Origin: Hydra vulgaris
Taxonomy: Eukaryota; Cnidaria; Hydrozoa; Anthoathecata; Hydridae
DNA length: 64,000 nucleotides
NCBI RefSeq assembly: GCF_038396675.1
Contig: NC_088921.1
Span: 6,197,501 to 6,261,500 of the forward strand
Direction of reading: 5' to 3'
The position numbers were made by a program, and so were the translations under genes. The notes beneath the pieces were generated by a model. That model was not told where the DNA came from. It ran no database searches and worked only from the letters and a program-made list of their open reading frames with translations. This document shows, one piece after another, positions 24,099-36,118 of the stretch. Position 1 is the first letter of the stretch. Each line of letters opens with the position of its first letter.

Positions 24099-24136
24099 AT
24101 CAACCAATTTTAAAAGTGTTTTTAAAATTGGTTGAT
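24099..24136. repeat. Inverted repeat, 17-base arms, 4-base spacer
   Basis: Arms atcaaccaattttaaaa and its complement are separated by gtgt. The right arm is Penelope sequence (compare the complement near 16665-16685 in PLE 1); the left arm is its inverted copy. It marks the 5' truncated edge of PLE 2. Confidence 0.9.
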
Positions 24137-24256
24137 AAGGATTTCCGCCCTCTAATAAATTATATTAAATTTTTAATCAAAATACAATTAAAGTTAGCTA
24201 CAGTTGTACAAAAATTATGGAAAGAATTATAAAAGGTCACAATAATGCTTTATTAA

Positions 24257-26510
24257 CCCTTTAACAGTCCGCGCGTTTTCTTAAAAACGGTCGCTATAAG
24301 TTTTGCGTTTTTTCTTGAAGTGGTCTCTAAATGTCCCGGCTTTTTTAAAACTTCGTTTTTTTACTTTTAAATTAAATAAAAAGTTTTTACTATTTTAACA
24401 CTATTAAACACTAAAAAACACTATTATTCATGTATAAGAATTTATAACCATACTATAATAATAGAGAATTTTTATAAAAAATAAGTTCTAATATTCAGTC
24501 TTTGTGTGAAAAGTCATAAAACATGGAGCTGCACAAAGTCCTACATCACATTCTACACATTCATATCTAGAATCTTTTCTTATTTTTTGTTTGTGACATA
24601 CCACACACCTTCTCTGAGCATTAATTTTTTTTTCAGATGCTGGCACATATGATGGAAAATGTCGGTCAATCAAGCGTAAGGGGTTGTTTGCAACCAATCT
24701 AGAGTGAGATTTTTTTGGCTGTTGGCCATATCGTTGAATCATCGATGTGATTAACATTGTTCTAAAGTTTAAAGGTGTCATATTACGACCCATTTTTTTA
24801 CAAATTATTTGTGCATTAAATGCGGCTAGATTAATTAAATGAGTAAACACTTTCTTGTACCACTTTTTTACCCTTTTTCTTTCAACTTCGTATGATGTCA
24901 TCATTTGGTCACTTCTATCTACGCCTCCCATACTTTGATTATAATCATCAATAACTAAAGGAACTAACTTTTCTTTCCCAGCTCTTAAAACATTTTTAGT
25001 TCCATCAATAGTGCAAGTTGAAATGGTATAAACATCCTTTTTATCTTTCCAATGTGTTATCATGATATTTGTTTTTTCTTCGTAAAGAACTTTGCGTTCA
25101 TTTTTTTTTAACTTTTCATGGATAGAAATAGGTAAACCTTTTCTGTTTTTTCGAAGTGTTCCTATGGTATCTGTAGATCTTAGCAATAATACTGATGAAA
25201 GCTCGTAGGAAGAATACCAGCTGTCAATGTAAAGTTTGTAACCCTGATCAACTAAGCTATCCATAAGAAACATAACGATTTTTGTTGCAACGTAGCGATA
25301 ATCTGAACTTAGAGTATTAGTCAGCTCAGATCCTGTATATAAAATGGATTTCCATACATATCCTGAATCTGACTCACATAATGAAAAAGTTTTTATACCA
25401 AATCTGGCACTTTTGCTGCAAATACACTGTTTCCAAGAAAGTCTACCTTTCCACAACAAAAGTGACTCATCAATTGATATATTTTGTGGAGGTGTATACA
25501 CCTCTTGTAATTTTTTTGTCAAATAATCCCATACTGTGCTTATTTTGGATAAAACAGGATATTTATTTGGTAATGTGCTAGAATCAACAAAATGAATAAA
25601 CTTATCGATTAACTTGAACTTGTTATAGGATAACAACCACTTAATACCAGCACTTGCAAACAATTGATTTGTGGTGTAATACATTTCATACGCGGGCTTC
25701 CAAAGTACTCCTTGATATAAAAAAATTGCAATATATTGTCTGACCTCTGAAACTGTCACAGGCAACCAACGCCTCATTCTGGATTTAATTGATAATTCTT
25801 TTTTATTTATAGTTTGGGAAGCATATCGATTAGTTTCATTAACAATAAACTCACAAATTTCATCTGTAAAGTAAAGCTCAAACAAATAAAGAGGATCATT
25901 TTTGACTATATCTTGATTGCACCCAGAAATACCAGTAAATTCAAAGGAGTGAACTCCATTATTTGAAGGTTCAGATTTCCAAATCGGTGTGTATGAGCCA
26001 GGAAATACATTTTCTAAGGAATTGTCACTAGAACTAAGAGCATCAACAAATGCAGGCATTTCTTCTTCTAAACTTAACTCTAATATCTCTGGTTCGGAGT
26101 TTTCTTCATCAGAAACATCAGATAAACTATACTCTTCTTCTGAAACCTCACTCAACTCCTCGTTTTTATCGAATATATAATTTTCTATTTCCTCGTGAGT
26201 AAATATTCGCTTTTTCGTTAATGATTTTTGCACTGAAAAAAATTGCTTGTCTGCCATATTTAAAATAAAAGTAAACACGTGCTAAAGTAAAAAATTGAAT
26301 AAAAAGCTTATTAATTATGCAGTAATAAATTTTGTGACGATTAGAAGTATAATTACTCATAAAAAGAAAGAAATTATGAGGAGATACACCAAAACGTAAT
26401 ATTACGGCATGGACATTCAGGAACCACTTTTAGTTTGCGTAATATTACGGCATGGACATTTAGAAACCACTTTGGATTTGCGTATTATTACGGCATGGAC
26501 TGTTAAAGGG
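24257..26510 (-). mobile_element. Complete piggyBac element, 2254 bp
   Basis: Terminal inverted repeats ccctttaacagtcc (24257-24270) and ggactgttaaaggg (26497-26510) are exact, and TTAA duplications flank both sides (24253-24256 and 26511-26514). A subterminal motif, ggacatttagaaaccactt and variants, occurs twice on the right (about 26415 and 26456) and inverted on the left (24318-24337). A cggcatggac unit follows cgtaatattacgg on the right in about 2.5 tandem copies. These are probable transposase-binding sites. The encoded transposase is uninterrupted, so the element looks young and possibly autonomous. Confidence 0.95.
24488..26278 (-). CDS. piggyBac transposase, intact (596 residues)
   Basis: DDD transposase that excises and reinserts the element at TTAA. 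The three catalytic Asp positions are visible: D270 in NISIDESLLLWKG, D352 in LYIDSWYSSYEL, D454 in GGVDRSDQM. Residues 35-95 are an acidic low-complexity N-terminus, usual for the family. The C-terminus (about 558-590) has the cysteine-rich RING/PHD-like domain (CVVC, YECVEC, CAAPC, FHT) that binds the terminal repeats. Length matches the family (about 590). A second Met at residue 8 (MADKQFF, 26257) is an equally good start and removes an odd hydrophobic leader. The stop at 24488 lies about 230 bases from the left terminus. Confidence 0.95.
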   Translation of the reverse strand: MFTFILNMADKQFFSVQKSLTKKRIFTHEEIENYIFDKNEELSEVSEEEYSLSDVSDEENSEPEILELSLEEEMPAFVDALSSSDNSLENVFPGSYTPIWKSEPSNNGVHSFEFTGISGCNQDIVKNDPLYLFELYFTDEICEFIVNETNRYASQTINKKELSIKSRMRRWLPVTVSEVRQYIAIFLYQGVLWKPAYEMYYTTNQLFASAGIKWLLSYNKFKLIDKFIHFVDSSTLPNKYPVLSKISTVWDYLTKKLQEVYTPPQNISIDESLLLWKGRLSWKQCICSKSARFGIKTFSLCESDSGYVWKSILYTGSELTNTLSSDYRYVATKIVMFLMDSLVDQGYKLYIDSWYSSYELSSVLLLRSTDTIGTLRKNRKGLPISIHEKLKKNERKVLYEEKTNIMITHWKDKKDVYTISTCTIDGTKNVLRAGKEKLVPLVIDDYNQSMGGVDRSDQMMTSYEVERKRVKKWYKKVFTHLINLAAFNAQIICKKMGRNMTPLNFRTMLITSMIQRYGQQPKKSHSRLVANNPLRLIDRHFPSYVPASEKKINAQRRCVVCHKQKIRKDSRYECVECDVGLCAAPCFMTFHTKTEY

Positions 26511-26861
26511 TTAAACGAAAAAGAAACCCTAAATGAATAAACTACAGAAAATTGTAATTGTAAACAAAAAAACAATTGTCCTAAGAGTGGAAGTTGTTTA
26601 TCAAAAAATGTGATATATAAATATGTTGTGTCCTCTAAAAATGTACCTGATAAACAATATATTGGCATAACAGAGGGTGAATGGAAAAAACGTTTTGCCA
26701 ATCATAAGCAATCTTTTAAAAATAAAAAGTATTTAAAAGACACCATGCTGTCAAAATATATATGGGAGTTAAAAGATAAAAATATTGATGATTTCACACG
26801 GAATTGGTCCAACCTTAAAACAGCCCCTCCATATAACAATATTTCTAAAAAATGTTTACTA

Positions 26862-27726
26862 ACGGGTGATACGGAAGTTATCAGACAAAATAAAAACGTC
26901 AATAACTTATTTATAAATAATAAAACAAACTACTATTATATTTTTTTAAATAAAGCATTTATCTTTTAATAAAAATATATTATTTTTTTATATGAAAAAC
27001 ACTACCATCTGCAATTGATCTCAATTTTGCTCTGACGCCTTTCATATGCGACTATAAAAAGGATAAATCAATTTCTTGTAGTTTTAGTTTAAATGCGATT
27101 AATCAAAACTTGCTCTGTTGAAGCTTGCCAATCTCCCTCGTAAACATTCTGTGCCAAGTGTCCCCCAAAATTTTCAATTGGTCGTGCTTGAGCCACATTT
27201 GGGGATTGGATTCTTTATCAACGTAATAAACATATTGTTCCATCCAATTTAGAGAATCTTTAGAATAATGAGAAATTGCTGAATCAGGCCAAAATAAATA
27301 GTTAAAGTCTCCATGATACTTGTGAATAAATGGGAAAAGTTGTTTTTCTAAACATTCAATAATATAGATTGATAAATTGATCGCTACAGCCTTGGAAGTG
27401 CGAAACAATGGTTCGGACATACCACGGTCTGATATGGCTATCCACATTGATAATTTTTTTGGAAATTTCTCTTTTCCTATAAAACGAACACTTTCTGGGC
27501 ATGTCTTTTTGTTGTTTGTGTAGTATCCAGAATTTCCAGGCATGTTGTCCCCTGCAAAACAAAAGTATTTTTCGTCATTGATGACTAGAAGCGATTTTGT
27601 GTTATAGAGTTGGTTAACTAGTTTCCTGCTTATTTTCTTTGCCTTTATTTGTTGTTCTATATTGTATTTTGGAGTCTTCTCAAATAATTAAATTAGGATT
27701 TGTCCGATAACTTCCGCATCACCCGT
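26862..27726 (-). mobile_element. mariner/Tc1-superfamily element, internally deleted, inside PLE 2
   Basis: Inverted ends start acgggtgatacggaagtta on the left and match the complement of the right end at 27697-27726. TA duplications sit at 26860-26861 and 27727-27728. The intact PLE 1 copy shows the empty site (aatgtatac-TA-tgccttcaag on its minus strand), which proves the insertion. At 865 bp the element is short, because the transposase N-terminal half is absent. Confidence 0.9.
27060..27690 (-). pseudogene. mariner/Tc1-superfamily transposase, C-terminal half
   Basis: The open frame 27103-27543 reads ISDRGMSEPLFRTSKAVAIN, then FWPDSAISHYSKDSLNWMEQ, the second catalytic Asp region. Upstream in another frame the protein continues to about 27690 (KAKKISRKLVNQL). 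Downstream the third catalytic block ARPIENFGGHL is readable in a different frame near 27170, so there is one shift close to the NPQM segment. The spacing from D to E is about 36 residues, but the shift lies inside this interval. The DNA-binding N-terminus and the first Asp region are missing or unrecognisable. Non-functional. Confidence 0.8.
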
Positions 27727-27998
27727 TATGCCTTCAAGAAAAATTTGAAATAATTACACTCGCAAACCAAGAATGTTTATTCAACAAATTCAAGAATGTC
27801 TATTCAAGCAAATTCAACAAATGTGTGAATATTTACAGTAGTTAAGACATTTGCGACTTCCTGTAATTTAATTTTTGGTATAAATTGAAGTTTTATTAAT
27901 TTGATCTTTCATTTCTAATGAGTCTTTATTAATGAAACACAGCGTAAAATAAGAAAAATTTTTGTTAAGGGATTTTCTACTAATTTATAATTGCTCAT

Positions 27999-28108
<110 letters not shown>

Positions 28109-28404
28109 TACTGGACAAAAGATTTGCAACCAACATCAAACAATGCTAAAAAGTGTTCCTAATTTTACATGTCTTAAAAACGAAACGAACTATACTACCA
28201 CAGCAAACAGTTCAGGAGTCTGGAGTTATACCATGCCATGACATGAGCAATTAGCTGACAGGTGACAGCACACAGGCAGAATTTCGTTGACAAGTGCCAT
28301 TTTGCAGCGGACAAAACAAGTGCAACTTTTTTGGTTTATTTCATTTTCTTAAGTCTGGTCCGTGTCAACGTCACGGAAGTTTTTTAATAATTAAAGGAAG
28401 TATA

Positions 28405-28566
28405 CAGAAGTTTCCAAAAGCATGAAGAAGCTTCCAGAAGTTTCCAAAAGAAGCATCTGGAAGCATCCAGTAGCATCCAGAAATATCCAGAAACATTCAG
28501 AAGCATCCAGACGCATCAATAAGCTTCTAGAAGCATCGAAAAGAAGCATCTAGAATCTTCCAGAAC
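28405..28566. promoter_or_regulatory. Array of heat-shock-element-like sites upstream of Tc1 transposase
   Basis: Heat-shock factor binds alternating nGAAn/nTTCn pentamers. Here 28426-28445 is four perfect alternating units (agaag cttcc agaag tttcc), 28552-28566 is three (agaat cttcc agaac), and two-unit sites lie at 28406-28415 (agaag tttcc) and 28524-28533 (cttct agaag). Between them a degenerate 10-11 base unit aagcatccaga repeats many times. The array ends about 300 bases before the transposase ATG at 28864, a sensible promoter distance. Whether it responds to heat is an inference. Confidence 0.6.
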
Positions 28567-28863
28567 AGATTCACACAGGTTCATTTTACTATACAAGAGA
28601 CATGTAAATTGACATGTAATTCAGTCAGTATATGGAAGTCAATGAGTCAGTATTGTCAAGACAGTTTATCGAAGTGAGTTTTATCAAAGTGTTTTATCGG
28701 AGAACATCAATACAAGAAGTGAAATACAACAAGTGTTTCATTACATCAATACAGTCCACATCCAACCAAGACGTTGTGTTCCACAGAGCATTATTGTATC
28801 ATCACAAGGTAAATGTAGCACGGTAAGCCTTGAGAAGCGTAATTATTAATTTTTATTATTTTT

Positions 28864-29867
28864 ATGACTTCGAGTGCAAAAATGGCTCCCGACAGTCTTG
28901 GATTGGAACTAAGAAAAAAAATTATTGACGATTACGTAAGTGGAATGTCACAAAAAAGTATTTGTGATAAATATCGCGTGAAAAATGGACCGTATCAAGA
29001 CTATGTTCCAAATATCGTTCTACGGGGAAGTTATCAGCAGATAACAAAGGTGGAAGACCGCGTTCCACCACTTCTAGAGAGGATTCTATGATCGTCAGAT
29101 CCGTCACGGAGGATCCCTGGATATCATCAGTCGAGATACAAAAGCAATTAGAGCTGCCTATATCGGTCCCAACAATCAGACGACGTGCTGTTGAAGCCGG
29201 ATTGTTTTCTCGACGCCCTGCAAAGAAACCGCTGATTTCACTAAAAAACCAGAATAAAAGACTCCTGTTTGCTACATCTCATATTGACTGGAATGTGCAG
29301 AAATGACGAACTGTCCTGTTCAGTGATGAATCCAAGTTCAACATCATTGAGAGCGATGGCATTTGCCGTGTACGTCAACCGGCCGAAAAACGCCTCGATT
29401 TACGTTACTACCATAAGATCGTGAAGCATGGTGGAGACAATGTAATGGTCTGAGGGTGTTTTTCTGCTAAATGTCTAGGTCCAGTACATTGAAACGATGG
29501 AATAATGGACCGTTTCATGTATAGAATTATCCTGAAAGATGATATGTTACCTCATGCTGAATGGAATATGTCAATAAAATGGGTTTTTCAGCAAGACAAC
29601 AATCCGAAACACACTGCAAAAGTAGTTAAGCAGTGGTTTCAAGACAACCACCTATCGGTGATGGATTGGCCGCCTCAATCTCCGGATCTCAACCCTATCG
29701 AGAACCTGTGGGAGATCGTCAATCACAGAATTAATCGTGAAGGTGTTCGTAATAAGGATCGACTGTTTGAACAAATCCGAAAGGCCTGGGCAGCAATTCC
29801 ACAAAGTTTCATTGATCACCTAATCGAATCTATGCCTCGAAGAGGCAAGGCTGTGATCGACAACTAA
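28864..29867 (+). pseudogene. Tc1 transposase (DD34E), few lesions
   Basis: Starts MTSSAKMAPDSLGLELRKK, with the first helix-turn-helix in GMSQKSICDKYRV. The second HTH is at about 29120-29210 (SVPTIRRRAVEAGLF). Catalytic blocks: LFSDESKFN (first Asp), VFQQDNNPKHTAK (second Asp) and SPDLNPIENLWE (Glu, 34 residues after the second Asp). Damage: a one-base loss in the A run near 28985, and three TGA stops near 29305, 29452 and 29488, where relatives have Trp or Arg. Three stops that all fit G-to-A or C-to-T changes suggest decay by deamination. The last third (29505-29867) is uninterrupted. Full length would be about 335 residues, normal for Tc1. Confidence 0.9.
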
Positions 29868-30141
29868 GGATTCGCCACGAAATATTGATAGCGAAATACA
29901 GCTTGGTCAACATTTTGTCGAGTTGCGCTTGTTTCGTCCAGAAGGAAATCAACTTTTTTTGATACTTTTGATTAATTTATTAATTTTCGTGTACAAATAA
30001 TGAACTTTGTGATGAATAAAACTTGAAGAACTTTGTCTCTAAACAGTTACATAGTTATTTCTCTAAATTGAAAAAATGCAGCACTTTTATATAAAGAAAC
30101 TAAATTAGCATTATTTGATGGCACTCGTTTTGTCCGATACT

Positions 30142-30316
<175 letters not shown>

Positions 30317-30486
30317 CATACATACATAAATATATATATAGATATATATATAAAAATCGCATAAATAATTTTTTTTTTTTTTAAATGATTTTCTACTTAT
30401 TTTAAATTGTTTTTTTTTTAAGAACATTCTTTTAAGAACATTTTTTTAAGAATCTACTTTGTAGAATTCATTTTAAAGTTGTTTAA

Positions 30487-30489
30487 ATA

Positions 30490-30576
<87 letters not shown>
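30487..30576. repeat. (TA)n microsatellite at the start of PLE 3
   Basis: About 90 bases of (TA)n with one g near 30495. The flanks (30380-30486 and 30577-30620) share short phrases with the ends of PLE 1: gattttctact, ttcttaaaaaacagagcaat, aatagagcgctcaat. Confidence 0.95.
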
Positions 30577-32022
<1,446 letters not shown>

Positions 32023-32343
32023 AGGGGAACCTGTTGTACCTTTGACCACTTTTTGCTTTAAGGCTTTTTTTGCGTAGCCTATTGAGTAAATCCAAACCAT
32101 TCAAACTTTATAATATTCTCTTATATTTTGCCCAAAAATTTAAACGCGATTTAATTGTTCAAAACATATTTTCTAATATATACAGTTATTTTTATTATTT
32201 TAGATAAGAAAAGAGCAAAAATATATTTTTATAACTTATGTTAGCTGGCGGTCTATATTCATTTACATATGATCATAATGCTTTTTATAGAAAATATCTT
32301 AATGATGACAACAAAAAATACAATGATAAAAGAGTAAAATATA

Positions 32344-33003
32344 TTAACTATTGCAAATAGTCAGATCAACATCAAACATAAGATACTGACGCTTAGATGA
32401 ACCATGACCAATACTTGGTGGTGGAAGTTTCATAATAATATCCTTAAGTTCCAAATCATAAAGATTGTCATCTTCTCTTATAAACTTGTTACAAAAGTCT
32501 TCTGATTTCTTAAGATACTTAATTTTGTAAACTATACCAACAACTTCTACAACTTCTGCTACATAAAATCTAGAGCATTTCTTTCCAGCCAACTTGACAA
32601 TTAAAAAATGTCCAGAAACAATTTCACTTTCATTATCAAGTATATTTCCTCCAAAATCAATTTCATTAGAGCTTTCATCATTTAAACATATGTCAGACTG
32701 ACTAAAAAAAATCTGCTTTTCCATTTTTTTTCTTTTGCTTGAAGAGGTCTTTTTAAATTGTTGGTTATTAGATTTTGAATCTAGAATAACTTTAATTTCA
32801 GGGGTATCAGTTAAAAAACATGATTTTCTATTACGTCTTTTTGAAGTATTTGTTTTTCTTAATTTGGCTTTAGGATGAGGTCGTATTATCTCAGGTGAAA
32901 CAATTGATCTTTCCCCTAAAACAATAGATGATGTTGATGGTACACTGGATGGAGCAGTTTTAACATCAATAATGTCATTAGAAAGGCAAGCTTCAGTAAT
33001 CAC
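32344..33003 (-). pseudogene. C-terminal part of the pogo/Tigger transposase
   Basis: 219 residues in the position where this family carries its basic C-terminal region: IRPHPKAKLRKTNTSKRR, SCFLTDTPEIKV, then a segment with GHFLIVKLAGKKC and YVAEVVEVVGIVYKIKYLKK, ending near the left terminal repeat. It is separated from the main part (ending 33148) by stops near 33148 and 33085; an intron is possible but I see no convincing splice pair. Its DTP.......E block is common among Tigger/Jerky-like proteins. Function of the last segment is unknown. Confidence 0.6.
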
Positions 33004-33147
33004 TATTGGCCTATCAGTAACAAAAAGTCAATATCAGTAAAAATATTTTCATTAAATGGATAAAATCCAGTACATTTAAAACTGTTTATTAATATTATTT
33101 GGTACAAAAGGATGAGGATAAGCTTGACCAACAAGGTAAGATATATC

Positions 33148-34260
33148 TTAAATTGTGACTGGTTTACCAGCATTGCCTGGTGATATCATCCAGTTATTCA
33201 TGGCATTGTTATAAAAAGTTTTAAATGGTCCAAAAACACCACGATCAAGAGGTTGCATTTTATGGGTTGTGTGAGGATGAAATGTCATTAAAACTATGCC
33301 TGATTTTTTTGCTAACTCAATAACAGAAATGTTTACATGACTCTCATGATTATCCATTAATAAAAGAACAGGTTTTTTAATTGACGGTCGCACATTACTA
33401 ATAAAATGTTCAAGAAATTGCACAAAAATGACTTCATTTGACCATCCAGACTTATTAGCTGCTCCTACACTTCCAGGAGGACAATTATTTAACATGTAGT
33501 CTTTGAATTTAGCACGTGGAAATACAAGTAATGGTGGGATGCTATTTCCAGTAGCATTAATGGCTGCAATCATTGTTACATTGTTGCCTCGTTCAGCACT
33601 AGTTATGCTCCCTATTTGTTTTTTATCTTTTGGAGCTAGAATTTTTGGTGGTACGTGGACTGTGGTAATTCCTGTTTCATCACAGTTCCAACTATTTGAT
33701 GGGTCAAAATGATAACGTTCTAAAACATTTTTGTAATTTTTATATACAATTCTTACAGTTTCTCTATTGAATGCAGAAGATCTACCAAGACTTGTAGGTT
33801 GTGGTTTACGTAGAGATAGCTTGTTATTATATCTTTTGCGAAAATCTCGCAGCCATTGTTCACCTGCAAATTTATTTTTCATCCATGAAGTTTCAATTTT
33901 TTTATGATTTGCTAAAGCATACTCATATGCAAAGGATCTTATCTGCTTTAATGTAAGTCCATAATGCATATTTGCAGCATCTGCCAAGTAGTTTACCAAA
34001 ATTAATTCTTCTTCAGTTGAGAATACTTTTTTTGGTTTGGTATGTGAATATAAATATTTGCAACTACCAGATTTTTTAAACTGCTTCAACTGATATATTA
34101 AAGTTGACTTTTTAATGTTGCAATGTCTTGCAGCTTCACTTAAACTCATTTTTTGTTGAAGCACAAAATTCACTGCATTTAGCATATCCATTTCGGAAAT
34201 CTTTTTGCGAAAAACACCAATCCTGCTCCTTGGCATTTTAAAACTAAAATATATTAACAA
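33148..34260 (-). CDS. pogo/Tigger-type transposase (DDE_1), main part
   Basis: 370 residues. A Psq/CENP-B-type helix-turn-helix spans about 20-60 (MSLSEAARHCNIKKSTLIYQ). A second DNA-binding region covers about 75-150 (EQWLRDFRKRYN). The catalytic domain has NCDETGITTVH (D194), LLLMDNHESHV (D303) and HTTHKMQPLDRG (D339), the expected D, D, D triad with 35 residues between the last two. The first Met is followed by IYFSFKMPRSRIG, and the Met at residue 9 is the likelier start. The frame ends at a stop after GKPVTI; the protein then continues in readable sequence (DISYLVGQAYPHPFVPN) and in the 32344-33003 piece. It recognises the terminal repeats and inserts at TA. Confidence 0.9.
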   Translation of the reverse strand: MLIYFSFKMPRSRIGVFRKKISEMDMLNAVNFVLQQKMSLSEAARHCNIKKSTLIYQLKQFKKSGSCKYLYSHTKPKKVFSTEEELILVNYLADAANMHYGLTLKQIRSFAYEYALANHKKIETSWMKNKFAGEQWLRDFRKRYNNKLSLRKPQPTSLGRSSAFNRETVRIVYKNYKNVLERYHFDPSNSWNCDETGITTVHVPPKILAPKDKKQIGSITSAERGNNVTMIAAINATGNSIPPLLVFPRAKFKDYMLNNCPPGSVGAANKSGWSNEVIFVQFLEHFISNVRPSIKKPVLLLMDNHESHVNISVIELAKKSGIVLMTFHPHTTHKMQPLDRGVFGPFKTFYNNAMNNWMISPGNAGKPVTI

Positions 34261-34576
34261 AATTAATTAACTATTTCGATACATTTAATCCCCTATAGCT
34301 GAGCAGAAACTAGGTAATAAAATGAACTTGACAATAATATTGCTTCAGCTGTCCAACTAACTAAATTAACAAAATTGATTATTCTAAGTGTAGTAGTGGT
34401 TCAAGAATAAATAGTGAATTGCATTAAAATTCAATGGAATTATTTCATCATCATAATACTAGAAACAATTTTGCATTAAAAAGCAATAAAGCACAGACGA
34501 CGCCTAATAAGGTAGATTATAAATTTTATAATCTTGCCCTCTTAAAGTCCGCAAATTACCGAGGAAGCAGTTTTTA

Positions 34577-34608
34577 TTGGTCAAAGGTACAACGTCCTTG
34601 ACTGGTCA
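34577..34608. promoter_or_regulatory. Two subterminal copies of the pogo terminal-repeat core
   Basis: tggtcaaaggtac occurs twice here, 18 bases apart, in the same orientation as in the terminal repeat at 34960. Likely additional transposase-binding sites. Confidence 0.5.
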
Positions 34609-34989
34609 AAGGTACACGAGATGGGTTTCTTTAACAGTTATTGTCTTAATCCCCATTTACGGTCAGACGTAATCATCCAAAATTTTCCCTAACAAAAAAA
34701 AGATGTTGGGTAATGTTTATAATGTCGTAGATGAATCAAGCAACAATTTATCACAGTTTTAAAATCAGAATAAGATTTACACAAATGTTTACTTTTTAAG
34801 AGTCAAAACTTATAATTGCTTGTGGATCAATACCATTTATCCCAAGTATAATGTTTTACGATAAGAAGAGTTGTCATGGACTACTATTTCAAATGACACT
34901 TCCCGTTTTTTTTAAATAATAATAGTAAGCCAACAGAGTAGAGTGACATAAGGTACAACGTGGTCAAAGGTACAACAGGTTCCCCTATA

Positions 34990-36118
34990 TATAAATATGT
35001 AAAAAACACGTATCTAACTTTTTTCTTCAATTTGAAGTTTCACCATTGCTGGATCATCAGAAAGAGTTACTAAATCTCAAAAAAAATTTAATTTATAGAA
35101 AAAAATATTTTACAGGAAGTTATAAATTATTATAAAAAAATTTTAATTAATATATTTTTTTGGTTAACGGGAAGTTACAGAAAGTAATAATTAAATAAAT
35201 TTCTTTGGAATTGGGATAGTTTAATTTGGTCATTTGTTTTTATAATTTTTCAAGAGGTATTTATTTTTGTGCTACATTTAGAAATTAATTCAGATTTTTA
35301 TTTAATAAATTTTCCTGATTTAAATGAGTAATTATTTCAAACTTTTCTTGCAAACATAGCATACATTTTTTGGAAATTTTATTATAGGCAGGGGCAGATT
35401 TTAGAATAGAGCATTGTAAACTAAAATTTTTATTTTTTTCTTTTAAATCCTAAATATATTTTGACGGTCTCTTTTGAATATTTTTTGTGTTTAAACGATT
35501 GTTTGTGGTTGGCCTTTTATAATTCTTTCTAAATTTTTAACGCGTGGTACTTTAATGGTATTTCTGTTAAAAATCTTATGTAATTTGTTAGAGGGAGGAA
35601 AATGTTTGTCTACTAATTTTAGAAAAATTTTACCTATATTTGTTGAAACATTTTTGCTGTACGGCGGGTTAAACCAAATTTTGTTTCTATTTCTAAAATA
35701 TTTTCATTAGAAGAGTTTTGGTTTAGCCTATTGTTAATTGAAATTGGAATTTGTTTTAGAATTTGAGGGGGATGGTTCGAATTCACATTAATATACAATA
35801 ATTCGTCAATAGGCTTTTTGTAGGGCTTATAGGAACTTTCTGCGAGGTTAAATGTGACATCAAGAAAATTTACTATTTTTAAGTTTATGTTTATTTCAAT
35901 TTGGAAGCCAATGTTTTTAAAAACTTTAATAATATCTTTTCTAATTTTATCGAGTTGTGGCCCTGATTTTTTATGCATTATTATTAAACCGTCGTCGCGA
36001 TAAAGACCTAATTGATTAGTTAGGATTATTTTAGCTAGGGTATTTAAAATATATAAACCTACAAATTCGTAAATTTCTACTCCGTCATAAGTTCCCATTG
36101 TTACATCAAAGCATTCGT
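34990..36118 (-). mobile_element. Penelope-like element 4, RT fragment
   Basis: The minus-strand frame 35634-36098 carries MGTYDGVEIYEFVGLYIL, GLYRDDGLIIMHKKSG (catalytic Asp pair of the RT) and KIVNFLDVTFNLAESSYKPY. The rest of the RT tail and an eroded endonuclease region reach to about 35330; 35000-35330 is 3' untranslated sequence like that of the other copies (gaagttacagaaag, cagattttt.atttaata). The 5' edge at 36118 abuts the truncated pogo element 2. Its 3' end was next to the (TA)n at 31950-32021 before pogo element 1 inserted. Confidence 0.75.

Larger units (their letters stand above)
24120..27998 (+). mobile_element. Penelope-like element 2, 5'-truncated and split by two insertions
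   Basis: Plus-strand Penelope sequence occupies 24120-24256, 26511-26861 and 27727-27998. Removing the piggyBac and mariner guests gives a continuous match to PLE 1 on its minus strand. The coding part is the GIY-YIG endonuclease in the open frame 26610-26969 (YVVSSKNVPDKQYIGITEGE, ending YIWELKDKN). The 3' part (27750-27990) contains the complement of the tagtagaaaatcac repeat seen at both ends of PLE 1, and then runs into a (TA)n tract. The RT is missing, so the copy was 5' truncated. Confidence 0.8.
32024..34985 (-). mobile_element. pogo/Tigger-type element 1, about 2.96 kb
   Basis: Exact 26-base inverted repeats (starting ggggaacctgttgtacct) at 32024-32049 and 34960-34985, with TA on both sides (32022-32023, 34986-34987). 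The transposase is on the minus strand (33148-34260), with a C-terminal part at 32344-33003. The motif tggtcaaaggtac, part of the terminal repeat, recurs at 34577-34590 and 34595-34608. The copy looks young: perfect terminal repeats and few coding lesions. 34262-34576 and 34620-34950 hold no gene. Confidence 0.95.
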
